The position numbers and the translations under genes are program-made. A stretch of 64,000 nucleotides of DNA from NCBI GenBank assembly GCA_014799385.1, contig JAAVIC010000001.1:172683-236682 (forward strand). The letters run 5' to 3'. Source of the DNA: Oscillospiraceae bacterium. Its GTDB lineage: Bacteria; Bacillota; Clostridia; Oscillospirales; Ruminococcaceae. Numbering within the stretch: position 1 is the stretch's first letter; every line of letters starts with the position of its first letter. Shown here piece after piece: positions 1 through 7,974 of this stretch. A model generated the notes under the pieces. That model ran no database searches. It was not told where the DNA came from and saw only the letters and a list, made by a program, of their open reading frames with translations.

Positions 1-850
1 CCTTAACGGGCTGATTTCCGCCGCGATGACCGTATTTCAGCTTTTCGGTCTTTGCGCCGTTCGCCAGAGCCAGAAGCTGATGTCCCAAACAAATTCCGAA
101 CGTGGGGATTTTCGCGGGAATCAGCTCCCGCAGAGTGTTTATAGCCTCCACGTTGTCCGCGGGGTCGCCCGGACCGTTCGAGAGCATTATTCCGTCGGGA
201 TTCAGAGCCTTTATTTCCTCGGCTGAGGTGTTATACGGCATAACCGTAACATTACAGCCGCGCTTATTCAGCTCTCTGCGGATATTGAACTTGTGTCCGT
301 AGTCCATCAGAACCACATTATATTTCGCGTTTTCAACGGGGAAATACTCCTTCTCCTTAACGGAAACCTTAGGCACTACCTCGCCGACCTTATACGCGCG
401 TATCTCCTCAAGCAGCTTGTCCTTATCGAACTCGCCGCATACAATCGCGCCGTTCATAACGCCGCTCTCACGGATTATCTTGGTAAGGCTGCGCGTGTCG
501 ATATCGCAAATTCCCACGATATTCAGACCTTTGAGATAGCTGTCCAGATCGCCCTCGCAGCGGAAATTGCTCGGCATTTCGCAGCACTCGCGCACTATGT
601 ACCCGGAAACCACGCTGCCGCGGCTCTCGGGGTCAACCTTGTTCACTCCGTAATTTCCGATAAGCGGAAACGTCTGCGTGACTATCTGCCCGCAGTAGGA
701 CGGGTCTGTAAGCGTTTCCTGATAGCCCGTCATAGCCGTTGTGAACACGATCTCGCCGATAACTGTGCCCTCCGCGCCGAATCCCAGCCCCTCAAATACC
801 GTGCCGTCAGCCAGTATCAGAGCGGCTTTTCGTTTACTCTCAAAAATCAT
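1..850 (-). CDS. carA: Carbamoyl-phosphate synthase small subunit, 3' part outside window
   Basis: This is the glutaminase subunit that feeds ammonia to the large subunit for carbamoyl phosphate, the first step of pyrimidine and arginine synthesis. The visible 283 residues include the N-terminal small-subunit domain (about 1-140) and the class I glutamine amidotransferase domain with LSNGPGDP (224-231), the nucleophile Cys254 in FGICLGHQ, and GHRGGNQPV at 274-282. The gene runs off the left edge, so the catalytic His/Glu are not visible; family members are about 350-380 residues. The ATG at 850 follows AAGGAG at good spacing. It is the last visible gene of a leftward pyrimidine block (pyrC, pyrF, carA) and has its own L leader element just upstream. 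Confidence 0.97.
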   Translation of the reverse strand, partial: MIFESKRKAALILADGTVFEGLGFGAEGTVIGEIVFTTAMTGYQETLTDPSYCGQIVTQTFPLIGNYGVNKVDPESRGSVVSGYIVRECCEMPSNFRCEGDLDSYLKGLNIVGICDIDTRSLTKIIRESGVMNGAIVCGEFDKDKLLEEIRAYKVGEVVPKVSVKEKEYFPVENAKYNVVLMDYGHKFNIRRELNKRGCNVTVMPYNTSAEEIKALNPDGIMLSNGPGDPADNVEAINTLRELIPAKIPTFGICLGHQLLALANGAKTEKLKYGHRGGNQPVK

Positions 851-875
851 AATATCGCATCTCCTTATCTTAAAA

Positions 876-978
876 GCAAATTGCGAACCGTGCAGACGAG
901 CTTTCGCTCGTCTGCACTAGCTGAGCGTTACCTCTCACCGCTTTGCGGTGCTCGGCAACGCTCGCTTTCGCAATTTGC
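876..978 (-). repeat. L element (structured leader) before carA
   Basis: Outer stem GCAAATTGCGAA pairs with TTCGCAATTTGC. It encloses one arm ending in CACCGC/GCGGTG and one arm GCAGACGAGC/GCTCGTCTGC. The 3' end lies just before the Shine-Dalgarno of carA. Confidence 0.85.
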
Positions 979-1086
979 ACGAGTCGCCAAAATGTGGCTT
1001 GAATTTGCACGAGCCGACGGTAGGCTTTTCGTTATTCTTCGCGCGAAACCTCAACGCTCGATTTTGAAATTGCACCGGGTGTATAA

Positions 1087-1467
1087 TCAACTTTTCGGTC
1101 TTTGCAGCTCATAAAGTGTTTCATCAACGAACACTCCGCGAAAATACGCGTCCACCGCATTGTCAAGCCGCTCGATATAGCCGTTATACCGCTTATTCGG
1201 AAACTTCCTCAGCTTGGACAAATCGCGCTTGTCGAAATGCCATATCATTTCCTTTAATATCCGCTGATAAACTAACGTTATCTTTCGTGCCGTTTCAAAG
1301 TCTCTGCCGCTTTTCAAAGCGTCCTGCGCGAGAGTTATCACGCAGTCATAAAATTCCCAGAAACGTTTTTTGGAAAACAGTTCGCACTCGTGCAAGCTAT
1401 CAATCAAACTATCCTCGGCACAACTCACGTTCTTTTCTAAAATCGCCTTTGCCTCTTTCACCGTCAT
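1087..1467 (-). CDS. Hypothetical alpha-helical protein downstream of pyrF
   Basis: I do not recognise this 126-residue protein. It appears mostly alpha-helical and soluble, with no signal peptide, membrane segment or recognisable motif. It has two N-terminal cysteines (16 and 28) and many charged residues. Its ATG lies only 3 nt after the pyrF stop codon, so it is almost certainly translated from the same transcript. This coupling suggests it is real, but pyrimidine synthesis does not normally need such a protein. A gap of about 235 nt holding an L element separates it from carA. Confidence 0.6.
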   Translation of the reverse strand: MTVKEAKAILEKNVSCAEDSLIDSLHECELFSKKRFWEFYDCVITLAQDALKSGRDFETARKITLVYQRILKEMIWHFDKRDLSKLRKFPNKRYNGYIERLDNAVDAYFRGVFVDETLYELQRPKS

Positions 1468-1470
1468 AGC

Positions 1471-2409
1471 TTAACCTTTTGAAACGATAATCTTCCCGAC
1501 CTCGCCCATAATCTCGTCGCGCATACGTATAGCCTCTTTGCGCGCCGCCTCGGCGAACTCGCGCTCATCGCATTTCTGCTTTTGATACGCGCACATAATC
1601 CCGCGAGAGCTGTTTACGATACCGCCCAGACCGTTCTTATCGAACGCCGCCGCAATATCCTTTGCGCTTGCGCCTTGCGCTCCGTAGCCGGGAATCAGGA
1701 AGAACGTGTGCGGCAAAAGCTCTCTCAGACGCTTTATCTGCTCGGGATATGTAGCTCCCGCGACGATTCCCACGCCGTTATATCCGTACACTCCCGGGAC
1801 TTCCTTGCCCCATTCCTCGCACATTTTGCCCATCAGCTCATACACGGGTACGCCGTCCACGGTCTTGTCCTGTAACTCGCCGCTTGACGGATTGGAGGTT
1901 TTCGCCAGTACGAAAATCCCCTTATCGTTCTCTTGGCACACCCTCAACAGCGGCTTTATCCCGTCACTGCCGAGATACCCGTTGACGGTGAGCGCGTCCG
2001 CGATAAACGGCTCGTACTCCTCTTTCCCGACCTTGACCTTGCCGAGATGCGCCGTTGCGTATGCCTCCATAGTCGCGCCTATATCGTTGCGCTTGCCGTC
2101 CGTAATGACGTACATTCCCTTGGAGCGCGCGTACTCCTGCGTTTTGTACAGCGTTTTCATTCCTTGAACTCCGTACATCTCGTAATACGCCGCCTGCGGC
2201 TTCACCGCGGGAACAATGTCGTACAATGCGTCAATAAGCCCCTTGTTGAACTCCAGCAGCGCCTTTGCCGCGCCCTTGAGCGTTTCGCCGTACTTATCAA
2301 AGCACTTTTCGCGAATGTACTCGGGGACGTAGTCCAGCTTAGGGTCAAGCCCCGCGACCGTGGGGTTTTGTTTCTGTTCGATTTTCTCAATCAATCTGTC
2401 CAGTGACAT
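1471..2409 (-). CDS. pyrF: Orotidine 5'-phosphate decarboxylase, type 2
   Basis: The enzyme converts OMP to UMP, the last step of de novo pyrimidine synthesis. The 312-residue length and the N-terminal NPTVAGLDP (15-23) are typical of the longer type 2 subfamily common in Clostridia. The catalytic Asp-Lys-Asp array is seen as DGKRNDIG with D104, K106 and D109. An upstream in-frame extension is possible but runs through the repeat element; the ATG at 2409 follows AAGGAG by 7 nt and matches the family N-terminus. It is followed after 3 nt by a hypothetical gene and preceded by an L element and a toxin-antitoxin pair. Confidence 0.97.
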   Translation of the reverse strand: MSLDRLIEKIEQKQNPTVAGLDPKLDYVPEYIREKCFDKYGETLKGAAKALLEFNKGLIDALYDIVPAVKPQAAYYEMYGVQGMKTLYKTQEYARSKGMYVITDGKRNDIGATMEAYATAHLGKVKVGKEEYEPFIADALTVNGYLGSDGIKPLLRVCQENDKGIFVLAKTSNPSSGELQDKTVDGVPVYELMGKMCEEWGKEVPGVYGYNGVGIVAGATYPEQIKRLRELLPHTFFLIPGYGAQGASAKDIAAAFDKNGLGGIVNSSRGIMCAYQKQKCDEREFAEAARKEAIRMRDEIMGEVGKIIVSKG

Positions 2410-2431
2410 ATTCTTCTCCTTATTTTTAATA

Positions 2432-2543
2432 GCAAATTGCGAACCGAACAGATGAAACGTGCTTCGCACTTTTCATCTGTTCTAGCTGAGCGACCCGTAT
2501 CACCGCGAAGCGGTGATACGCGCCGCTCGCTTTCGCAATTTGC
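2432..2543 (-). repeat. L element before pyrF
   Basis: The outer stem is of the GCAAATTGCGAA/TTCGCAATTTGC version. The arms are AACAGATGAAA.../...TTTCATCTGTT and TATCACCGC/GCGGTGATA. A degenerate promoter unit (TTGGAG, TATAGC, spacing 15) lies upstream at about 2570-2610. Confidence 0.85.
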
Positions 2544-2619
2544 ACTAATCACCAATAACTTGATGTGAGCTATAACGCTCTGTAACTCACTCCAATACGT
2601 TTTCACATAATATAACGCG

Positions 2620-2910
2620 CTAAATCAGCTCGTCAATATTTCGATGAGCGTTGATTACCCTCACAACATTAACCGTTTCGGTCGATTCGTCATACTGATA
2701 AAACACATAATTTCCGCTTACAAGGAAATATCTTAAACCGGAGTCTTTCCATTCTCTGTACCGATTTGGAAACTCTTTCAATTTATCCGCAGCCGCCTTG
2801 ATTTTGGAAATGATATTTCTCGCTCTCTGCGGAGAATCTTGTTCTATCGAAATGTAATCGTAAAGCAATCTCATATCATTCTTTGCCTTACGCATATACA
2901 CGATCTTCAT
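2620..2910 (-). CDS. RelE/ParE-family toxin (pair 1)
   Basis: A 96-residue ParE/RelE-fold protein, predicted to act on gyrase or on ribosome-bound mRNA. It shows the family pattern of an N-terminal helical hairpin (KAKNDMRLLYDYIS), LKEFPNRYREW and a C-terminal strand pair ending VNVVRVINAHRNIDELI. A start 9 nt upstream is possible. I chose the ATG at 2910 because it overlaps the antitoxin stop as ATGA, exactly as in the neighbouring pair. It is paralogous to the toxin at 3171-3461 (same ending, RRNIDSLI against HRNIDELI). The two pairs together split pyrC from pyrF. Confidence 0.85.
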   Translation of the reverse strand: MKIVYMRKAKNDMRLLYDYISIEQDSPQRARNIISKIKAAADKLKEFPNRYREWKDSGLRYFLVSGNYVFYQYDESTETVNVVRVINAHRNIDELI

Positions 2911-3137
2911 ATTCCGCAATACCCCTGAAAGAAATCGTCCATTTCCTCCTCAGAGCAAACTCTTCCGTTTTTAAGGTCGTCCAAACCCTCCGCCAACATA
3001 TTCTCAAGCTCCGCCCTTGAATGTACGGTATTCGGCGGCTCGGAAATAAAAGCGTTTTCGAAAAGCTTTACAAACCCCTCCAACTGCTCGTCCGTAAGTC
3101 TGTCGAAAATTATCTGAGCGCGTTCTCTTGTACTCAT
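2907..3137 (-). CDS. Antitoxin partner of ParE-like toxin (pair 1)
   Basis: A 76-residue acidic protein starting MSTRERAQIIFDRLTDEQLEG, the same opening as two other proteins in this window (3458-3688 and 5259-5486). The N-terminal part could be the dimer/DNA-binding half. The acidic C-terminus (VCSEEEMDDFFQGYCGI) would be the toxin-neutralising tail. It precedes its toxin with a 4-nt overlap, the usual order for type II systems. The ATG follows AAGGGGTGATTAC. Antitoxin function is inferred from this arrangement. Confidence 0.78.
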   Translation of the reverse strand: MSTRERAQIIFDRLTDEQLEGFVKLFENAFISEPPNTVHSRAELENMLAEGLDDLKNGRVCSEEEMDDFFQGYCGI

Positions 3138-3170
3138 GTAATCACCCCTTTATTTTTACAACAAACCGCA

Positions 3171-3461
3171 TTATATCAAGCTGTCGATATTCCTCCGTGA
3201 ATAGAAAACATTCATGACATAAACTATATCGGAAGATTTATCATAAAGATAAATCACCGTATGGTTCTTTACGGGAAAGCACCTCATATCGGTATCGCGC
3301 CATATTTTGTGCATTTCCGGGAAAACCTCAAGGTCTTTAACCCTCTTTCGGATAAGGTCAACTCTCTTTTTCGCCAATCCCGGTTCTCCGAGATTGTACG
3401 CAATGTAATTGTAAATATTTTCAAGGTCGGATAGGGCTTCATCGGTATAAATTATCCTCAT
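3171..3461 (-). CDS. RelE/ParE-family toxin (pair 2)
   Basis: A 96-residue ParE/RelE-family protein. Visible family features are LSDLENIYNYIAYNLG near the N-terminus, FPEMHKIWRDTDMRCFPV in the core and YVMNVFYSRRNIDSLI at the end. Its ATG overlaps the antitoxin stop by 4 nt. It is clearly a diverged duplicate of pair 1, lying directly upstream on the same strand, so cross-neutralisation or specialisation are both possible. Confidence 0.86.
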   Translation of the reverse strand: MRIIYTDEALSDLENIYNYIAYNLGEPGLAKKRVDLIRKRVKDLEVFPEMHKIWRDTDMRCFPVKNHTVIYLYDKSSDIVYVMNVFYSRRNIDSLI

Positions 3462-3688
3462 ATTCCGTACCTTTCCTTGAAATATTCATCAACTTCTTCC
3501 GCTGTATAAACTCTGCCGCTTTTAATGTCGTCATTGGCTCTCGCGATTCTCTCTTCGATTTCCGCAAGCGAATGAACAGCATAAGGCGGCTCGGGGAGGA
3601 AATTATCCTCGAGAAATTCAACAAGCTCCTCTATCTGCTCATCCGTTAAACCGTTAATAATCATCTGAGCGCGTTCTCTTGTACTCAT
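3458..3688 (-). CDS. Antitoxin partner of ParE-like toxin (pair 2)
   Basis: A 76-residue protein opening MSTRERAQMIINGLTDEQIEE and ending with an acidic tail (VYTAEEVDEYFKERYGI). A longer in-frame extension exists, but the ATG at 3688 has a good GGGGGTGA ribosome site and matches its paralogue at 2907-3137. The gene starts 45 nt after the pyrC stop, so it may be read from the pyrC transcript. Confidence 0.78.
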   Translation of the reverse strand: MSTRERAQMIINGLTDEQIEELVEFLEDNFLPEPPYAVHSLAEIEERIARANDDIKSGRVYTAEEVDEYFKERYGI

Positions 3689-3732
3689 AACTTCACCCCC
3701 TGAGCCGGAAATCCAACGCGGAACATCTTCAG

Positions 3733-5010
3733 TTACTCGCAACTGTCCTTGTATACTATTTCCCCGTCCACGACCGTCATTTTCACTCTGCCCTTAAGCG
3801 TCATTCCCTTAAAGCAGGTGTTATGCGATTTGGAGTGCAGCTTATCGGGGTCAACCGTCCACTCCTCATTGATATTGAAGATCGTGATATCCGCAGGTTC
3901 GCCCTCTGTAAAGCTGCCGCCGGGAACATTAAGAATCTTCCTCGGATTCACGCACATAAGTTTAACAATGCGTCTGAGCGTGATTTTCCCATTGTGATAC
4001 AGCTCGGTAAGCGTTGCCGCGAGCGAAGTTTCCAAACCGACCACCCCGTTCGGAGCGTGCTCAAAGTCCGCTTTCTCGTTGGGAGCGTGCGGCGCGTGGT
4101 CGGTGACTATGCAGTCGATCGTTCCGTCGCAAACACCCTCGGTAATCGCGGTAACATCGTCCTCGGTGCGCAGCGGCGGATTCATACGATAATCCGCGTC
4201 ACGCGCGCGGAGCTTCTCGTCCGTAAGCATAAAATAATGCGGACAGGTTTCGCTTGTTACCATCGCGCCGTACCTTGCGCCGATACGAACCAACATCATA
4301 CTCGTTGATGTTGAAACGTGCGCGATATGGATCGGCATCTCCAGATCCGCCGCCAGAACGATCTCACGCGCCGTCTGGGTATCCTCGGAGAGGCGGTGCA
4401 TTCCCTTAACACCAAGCTCCTTTGATATTATTCCGCTGTTCATAATTCCGCCCGCAATGATGTCCGGGTCCTCGCAGTGGGATATAACGCGAAGTCCCGC
4501 GTAATGCGCCTTCACCATTGCCCTTGCCATAATCCGCGCATTACGGACAGGCTTTCCGTCGTCCGAAACCGCCACACAGCCTGCGTCACGCAAAGCGTTG
4601 AAGTCGCACAGTTCCTCGCCGTTTAACCCCTTGGTTATGCACCCCACGGGGTACACCTTTGCCTTTGCGCCCTTTGCCTTATCTATAATGTACTTCACAA
4701 TCTCGGGATTATCCACGGGCGGCGTTGTATTAGGCATACACGCAACCGCGGTAACTCCGCCCGCGACAGCCGCCTCGCACCCCGTCAGGATATCCTCCTT
4801 GTGGGTCTGACCGGGGTCACGGAAATGCACGTGCATATCGCAAATTCCCGGAATTACGTGAAGTCCCGAGCAGTCAACGACCTCCGCGCCGTCCTCCTCA
4901 ATATTCGGGGCGCACTTGACGATTTTCCCCTCGTCCACGAGAATATCGGCGATGCCCTCGAAATTATTCGCAGCATCGACCACATATCCTCCCTTAAATA
5001 ACAAACTCAT
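3733..5010 (-). CDS. pyrC: Dihydroorotase
   Basis: This zinc amidohydrolase cyclises N-carbamoyl-aspartate to dihydroorotate in pyrimidine synthesis. Its 425 residues match the class I (Bacillus-type) enzyme. The metal-binding HVH lies at 60-62 within DMHVHFRDPGQTHKED. Further signatures are SHCEDPD, IAHVSTS and VTDHAPHAPNEK. The ATG at 5010 follows AAGGAGATTAT. It is the first gene of the leftward pyrimidine block and has an L leader; two ParE toxin-antitoxin pairs lie between it and pyrF. Confidence 0.97.
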   Translation of the reverse strand: MSLLFKGGYVVDAANNFEGIADILVDEGKIVKCAPNIEEDGAEVVDCSGLHVIPGICDMHVHFRDPGQTHKEDILTGCEAAVAGGVTAVACMPNTTPPVDNPEIVKYIIDKAKGAKAKVYPVGCITKGLNGEELCDFNALRDAGCVAVSDDGKPVRNARIMARAMVKAHYAGLRVISHCEDPDIIAGGIMNSGIISKELGVKGMHRLSEDTQTAREIVLAADLEMPIHIAHVSTSTSMMLVRIGARYGAMVTSETCPHYFMLTDEKLRARDADYRMNPPLRTEDDVTAITEGVCDGTIDCIVTDHAPHAPNEKADFEHAPNGVVGLETSLAATLTELYHNGKITLRRIVKLMCVNPRKILNVPGGSFTEGEPADITIFNINEEWTVDPDKLHSKSHNTCFKGMTLKGRVKMTVVDGEIVYKDSCE

Positions 5011-5031
5011 ATAATCTCCTTATCTAAAAAA

Positions 5032-5141
5032 CAAATTCAAAAACGCGCAAACGAAAATTGCGCTGCAATTTTCGTTTGTGCTCGCCGAGCGACACGTTAC
5101 ACCGCAAGCGGTGTAACGCGCCGCTCGCGTTTTGAATTTGC
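5032..5141 (-). repeat. L element before pyrC
   Basis: The outer stem is of the CAAATTCAAAA/TTTTGAATTTG version. The arms are AAACGAAAATTGC/GCAATTTTCGTTT and GTTACACCGC/GCGGTGTAAC. A decayed second copy (right half only) lies at about 5170-5210. Confidence 0.83.
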
Positions 5142-5258
5142 ACTAGCCGCCGGTAGGTTGCTTGGGGTCATAACTACCAAAAACCGCGCTGCTTGCATTT
5201 CGGATTTGCACCAGTAGGTTTCTGTTTTTTAATATTCCACACACATTATCTACGGAGT

Positions 5259-5486
5259 TCAACCGAAATTCTCCCGTAAAAGCTCATTCATTTCCTGCTC
5301 GGAATAAACTTGCCCATTACGGACAGCTTCCTCGGCTTCCTCCAAAAGTGCCAAAATCTCCTCCTCGGAATCGACAGATTCAACGGACGGCACTCCCGGT
5401 GGAGCTTGATACCGCGTGATAAATTCCTTAAGCTGTTCCTCCGTAAGTTCATCAATAATCATATGCGCATATTCTCTTGTACTCAA
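5259..5486 (-). CDS. Orphan antitoxin-like protein, TTG start
   Basis: A 75-residue protein whose opening (STREYAHMIIDELTEEQLKEF) matches the two ParE antitoxins nearby. It also ends with an acidic tail, YSEQEMNELLRENFG. By alignment the start is the TTG at 5486, preceded by GAGAGGGG at normal spacing; an upstream in-frame TTG at 5507 is less likely. No toxin follows: the next gene on this strand is pyrC, beyond about 250 nt of repeat sequence. The gene lies right behind the fprA terminator without a visible promoter, so it is either read through or decaying. Confidence 0.58.
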   Translation of the reverse strand: MSTREYAHMIIDELTEEQLKEFITRYQAPPGVPSVESVDSEEEILALLEEAEEAVRNGQVYSEQEMNELLRENFG

Positions 5487-5503
5487 CCAATTCAACCCCT
5501 CTC

Positions 5504-5533
5504 TCAAAAAAAGCCGCGGAAAACGCGGCTTTT
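5504..5533 (-). terminator. Rho-independent terminator of fprA
   Basis: On the minus strand GCCGCG and CGCGGC form a stem extended by A/T pairs and followed by seven T residues. It sits 11 nt after the fprA stop codon. Confidence 0.9.
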
Positions 5534-5543
5534 CTGTTGAATG

Positions 5544-6698
5544 TCAAATAAGCTCCCGCGCAAGCGCGTCAAGCTGAGAAACGTTTTCGCCGGTCATTGC
5601 CGACTTGATGGTAACGGTGGTATCGGTATAGGTTATATCCTTGGAATCGGCAAGCATTCCCTTGATGATTTTCGCGGCTGTGGGAGCCCATGTACCGTTC
5701 TCGATGATACCTACCTTGCGGTTTCGGAAATTCCGTTCGGTCAGATGCTCGATAAACTCGCGCATTTTGGGGAATATATCCATATTATAAGTGGTAGTCG
5801 CAAGGACGAGCTTCCCATAACGGAACGCGTCCTCAACAGCCTCGGCAATATCATCACGCGCAAGGTCGGTCAACGCGACCTTCGGACAGCCAAGCTCCTT
5901 GAGCTTATCCGCAAGCTCCTCGGCAGCCGCCTTGGTATGCCCGTAAACGGAAGTATACGCGATAGCCACACCCTCGCTCTCCACGCCATAACTCGACCAC
6001 GTATTGTACAAATCTACGTAATAGCCGATGTTTTCCGTCAGCACGGGACCGTGCAGCGGGCAAATCCGCTCGATCTGCAATGCCGCCGCCTTTTTCAATA
6101 CCGCCTGAACCTGCGCACCGAACTTTCCGACTATACCGAAATAATACCGCCGTGCCTCGCAAGCCCAATCGTCTTCGATATCCAACGCGCCGAACTTACC
6201 GAACCCGTCCGCCGAAAACAGCGTCTTATCCGTTTCGTCATACGTCATAATAACCTCGGGCCAGTGAACCATCGGCGCAGTGATGAACTTCAGCGTATGC
6301 CGCCCAAGTTCCAATGTGCCGCCCTCGCCGACAACCACCTGATTCTCCGGGAAATCGGTTCCGAAAAACTGTTTCATCATCACAAACGCTTGCTTTGAGG
6401 AAACGATCTTCGCCTCCGGGAACATCTCGTTGAACAGGATTATACTGCCCGAATGATCCGGCTCCATATGCTGAACAACGAGATAATCGGGCTTTCTGCC
6501 GTTGAGAACCACCGCCAGATTATTCGCCCACTTTTCGTCAAACCGCGCGTCTACGGTATCCATAACGGCGATTTTCTCATCGTCGATAACATATGAATTG
6601 TATGCCATTCCCTTAGGAATGTTGTATTGACCCTCGAAAAGGTCTGTTTCGTGGTCATTGACCCCGATGTACTTAATATCATTGGTAATTTCTGTCAT
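5544..6698 (-). CDS. fprA: A-type flavodiiron protein (FprA), O2/NO reductase
   Basis: Flavodiiron proteins reduce O2 to water or NO to N2O in the cytoplasm of anaerobes, usually with electrons from rubredoxin. The 384 residues comprise a metallo-beta-lactamase-like domain (about 1-250) and a flavodoxin domain (about 253-384). The diiron ligands fit the family spacing: H77-x-E79-x-D81-H82, then H145 and D164. The FMN-binding region begins at YTSVYGHTKAAAEELA. It is a single-gene unit with its own TTGACT-N17-TATAAT promoter upstream and a terminator downstream. No rubredoxin domain is fused. Confidence 0.95.
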   Translation of the reverse strand: MTEITNDIKYIGVNDHETDLFEGQYNIPKGMAYNSYVIDDEKIAVMDTVDARFDEKWANNLAVVLNGRKPDYLVVQHMEPDHSGSIILFNEMFPEAKIVSSKQAFVMMKQFFGTDFPENQVVVGEGGTLELGRHTLKFITAPMVHWPEVIMTYDETDKTLFSADGFGKFGALDIEDDWACEARRYYFGIVGKFGAQVQAVLKKAAALQIERICPLHGPVLTENIGYYVDLYNTWSSYGVESEGVAIAYTSVYGHTKAAAEELADKLKELGCPKVALTDLARDDIAEAVEDAFRYGKLVLATTTYNMDIFPKMREFIEHLTERNFRNRKVGIIENGTWAPTAAKIIKGMLADSKDITYTDTTVTIKSAMTGENVSQLDALARELI

Positions 6699-6760
6699 TC
6701 CGACCGCCTCACATATCTGTATAAATTACGCGTAATCTGCCGCGTTGCATTCCTTATATT

Positions 6761-6789
6761 ATTATATCACGTTTTCGCAAATTAGTCAA
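6761..6789 (-). promoter_or_regulatory. Sigma-A promoter of fprA
   Basis: On the minus strand TTGACT and TATAAT are separated by exactly 17 nt, about 60 nt before the fprA start codon. Confidence 0.82.
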
Positions 6790-7109
6790 GACCAATTTTG
6801 TGAAAATTTCGACATTTTTTCAGTTTGCCGAAAAATATTGGTTTTTATTGGAAATATCTTTTACGCAGATTGTCATTGTTAATTATTCACAAATTTTATG
6901 CTGAAAAATTATTTATTCCTACAAAATTCAAAAAATGATGTAACGTTTTTCAAATTAAAACGTTTATATAAATAGAGGGTAAAATTTTGTAACAATGTTA
7001 TCAGCAAGATCTACGTTCTAACCTCACAAAACTCATTGCTCATAACAATGGAAATCGGAAGCGGCAGTCCGCCGCCGTCACATTAACAATCATCTTGGGG
7101 GATTCGGAT
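6790..7109. other. AT-rich intergenic region
   Basis: This 320-nt stretch is much more A/T-rich than its surroundings. It shows no clear gene, only a weak TAAAAT box near 6980 that could drive the small ORF at 7110. Confidence 0.4.
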
Positions 7110-7238
7110 ATGAAAAAGCCACTATTGATCTTCGCATTCGCGTGTGTTGTCGCGTTATCATCAATCATCTGCGGAAACCTTTGCGGGCACACAACCGCCG
7201 AATCCGCAAACATAAGCTCCGAAACCGCCGACAGTTAG
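7110..7238 (+). CDS. Possible small secreted peptide
   Basis: A 42-codon ORF, MKKPLLIFAFACVVALSS followed by IICGNLCGHTTAE. It has a basic start, a hydrophobic core and cysteines at 12, 21 and 25 that could be a lipobox or disulfide pair. A TTGGGGGA ribosome site lies 8 nt before the ATG. A strong hairpin follows at 7321. No homologue is recognised; it may be a signal or lipopeptide, or a chance ORF. Confidence 0.38.
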   Translation: MKKPLLIFAFACVVALSSIICGNLCGHTTAESANISSETADS

Positions 7239-7320
7239 TTTACAGCCATCATTCACCGAAGAATAATCATAGCATTTGTTCATCAGCCCTCTCAATTTTC
7301 TTTCAGTGCGAAAGACAAAG

Positions 7321-7351
7321 GAAGTGCCGCGTATTTTTTACGCGGCACTTC
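7321..7351 (+). terminator. Hairpin, possible terminator
   Basis: A 13-bp stem, GAAGTGCCGCGTA with TACGCGGCACTTC, closes a T-rich loop but has no 3' T-run. It could end the transcript of the small ORF at 7110. Confidence 0.5.
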
Positions 7352-7389
7352 TCAGTCTGTAAAATCAATATACCATTAATGTGGTGAAA

Positions 7390-7640
7390 ATCTCTTACGC
7401 CCAATGTGGGGACAGCCCTTTTCGGGGAGTTGCCCCGAACCTCAATGCGTGGAACTCCCGCCGCCCTTAATGTGGGGGCGAATCCCCTACGCCCCGAGGT
7501 GTGGGGGGACAACCCTTCGGGGGCGGGGGAAATGAAACCCTAAGGACGGAAAAGCCCCCGCCCCCTACGGGTTTTCCCCCCACTCCCCTCTTTCCCATCT
7601 CCCCCACCCCCTTTTTCCTGTGTCATCTAGGGAAACTTGT
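7390..7640 (+). repeat. A element (G/C-rich intergenic repeat), copy 1
   Basis: Shares with ten other sites the core GACAACCCTTCGGGGGCGGG, then GGACGGAAAAGCCCCCGCCC and TACGGGTTTTCCCCCCACTC. The polypyrimidine tail ends in CCCCCTTTTTCCTGTGTCAT. The opposite strand carries at least five G-runs in a row. Confidence 0.82.
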
Positions 7641-7968
7641 TTTTTTGTTATAACGACCTATCCGCAGCTCGTCCATACCATCGAACAGTACGCCCCCGCA
7701 ACAAACGCACGTAACAACTGTTTCGTGTGCGTAAACACCGCAACCGAGTGAGAAAACGTAATGACAATCTCGCTGCGAAGAATTAACAAATCCCATTCCC
7801 GACCACCGAAAAACGGGGGAGGGGGGGTGAGGGGAGAGGGGAAAAGGGGATCGGGGGAAAACCCGTAGGGGAGCGGGGGGAGTCCCCCGTTTTTGCCGGA
7901 TTTTTTTCCTCCCCCCGCTCCCCGAAGGGTTGTCCCCCGAACCTCCGCGCCAAAGGCGCGGCACTCCT
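7641..7968 (-). repeat. A'-C composite repeat, copy 1
   Basis: A variant of A joined to a 150-bp segment (C) containing GTTGTTACGT and GTTTACGCACAC on the minus strand. The same composite occurs at 23040-23400 and 48200-48610. Here it faces A copy 1 head to head. Confidence 0.78.
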
Positions 7969-7974
7969 TAATTG

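Noticed and set aside
876..978. L elements as rho-independent terminators
   Set aside because: They lie before genes rather than after them, lack a T-run and are followed by a ribosome site.
293..1114. Long plus-strand ORF of 273 codons at the left edge
   Set aside because: It is the antisense shadow of carA, whose minus-strand translation matches the family without interruption; the 3' part of the ORF runs through an L element.
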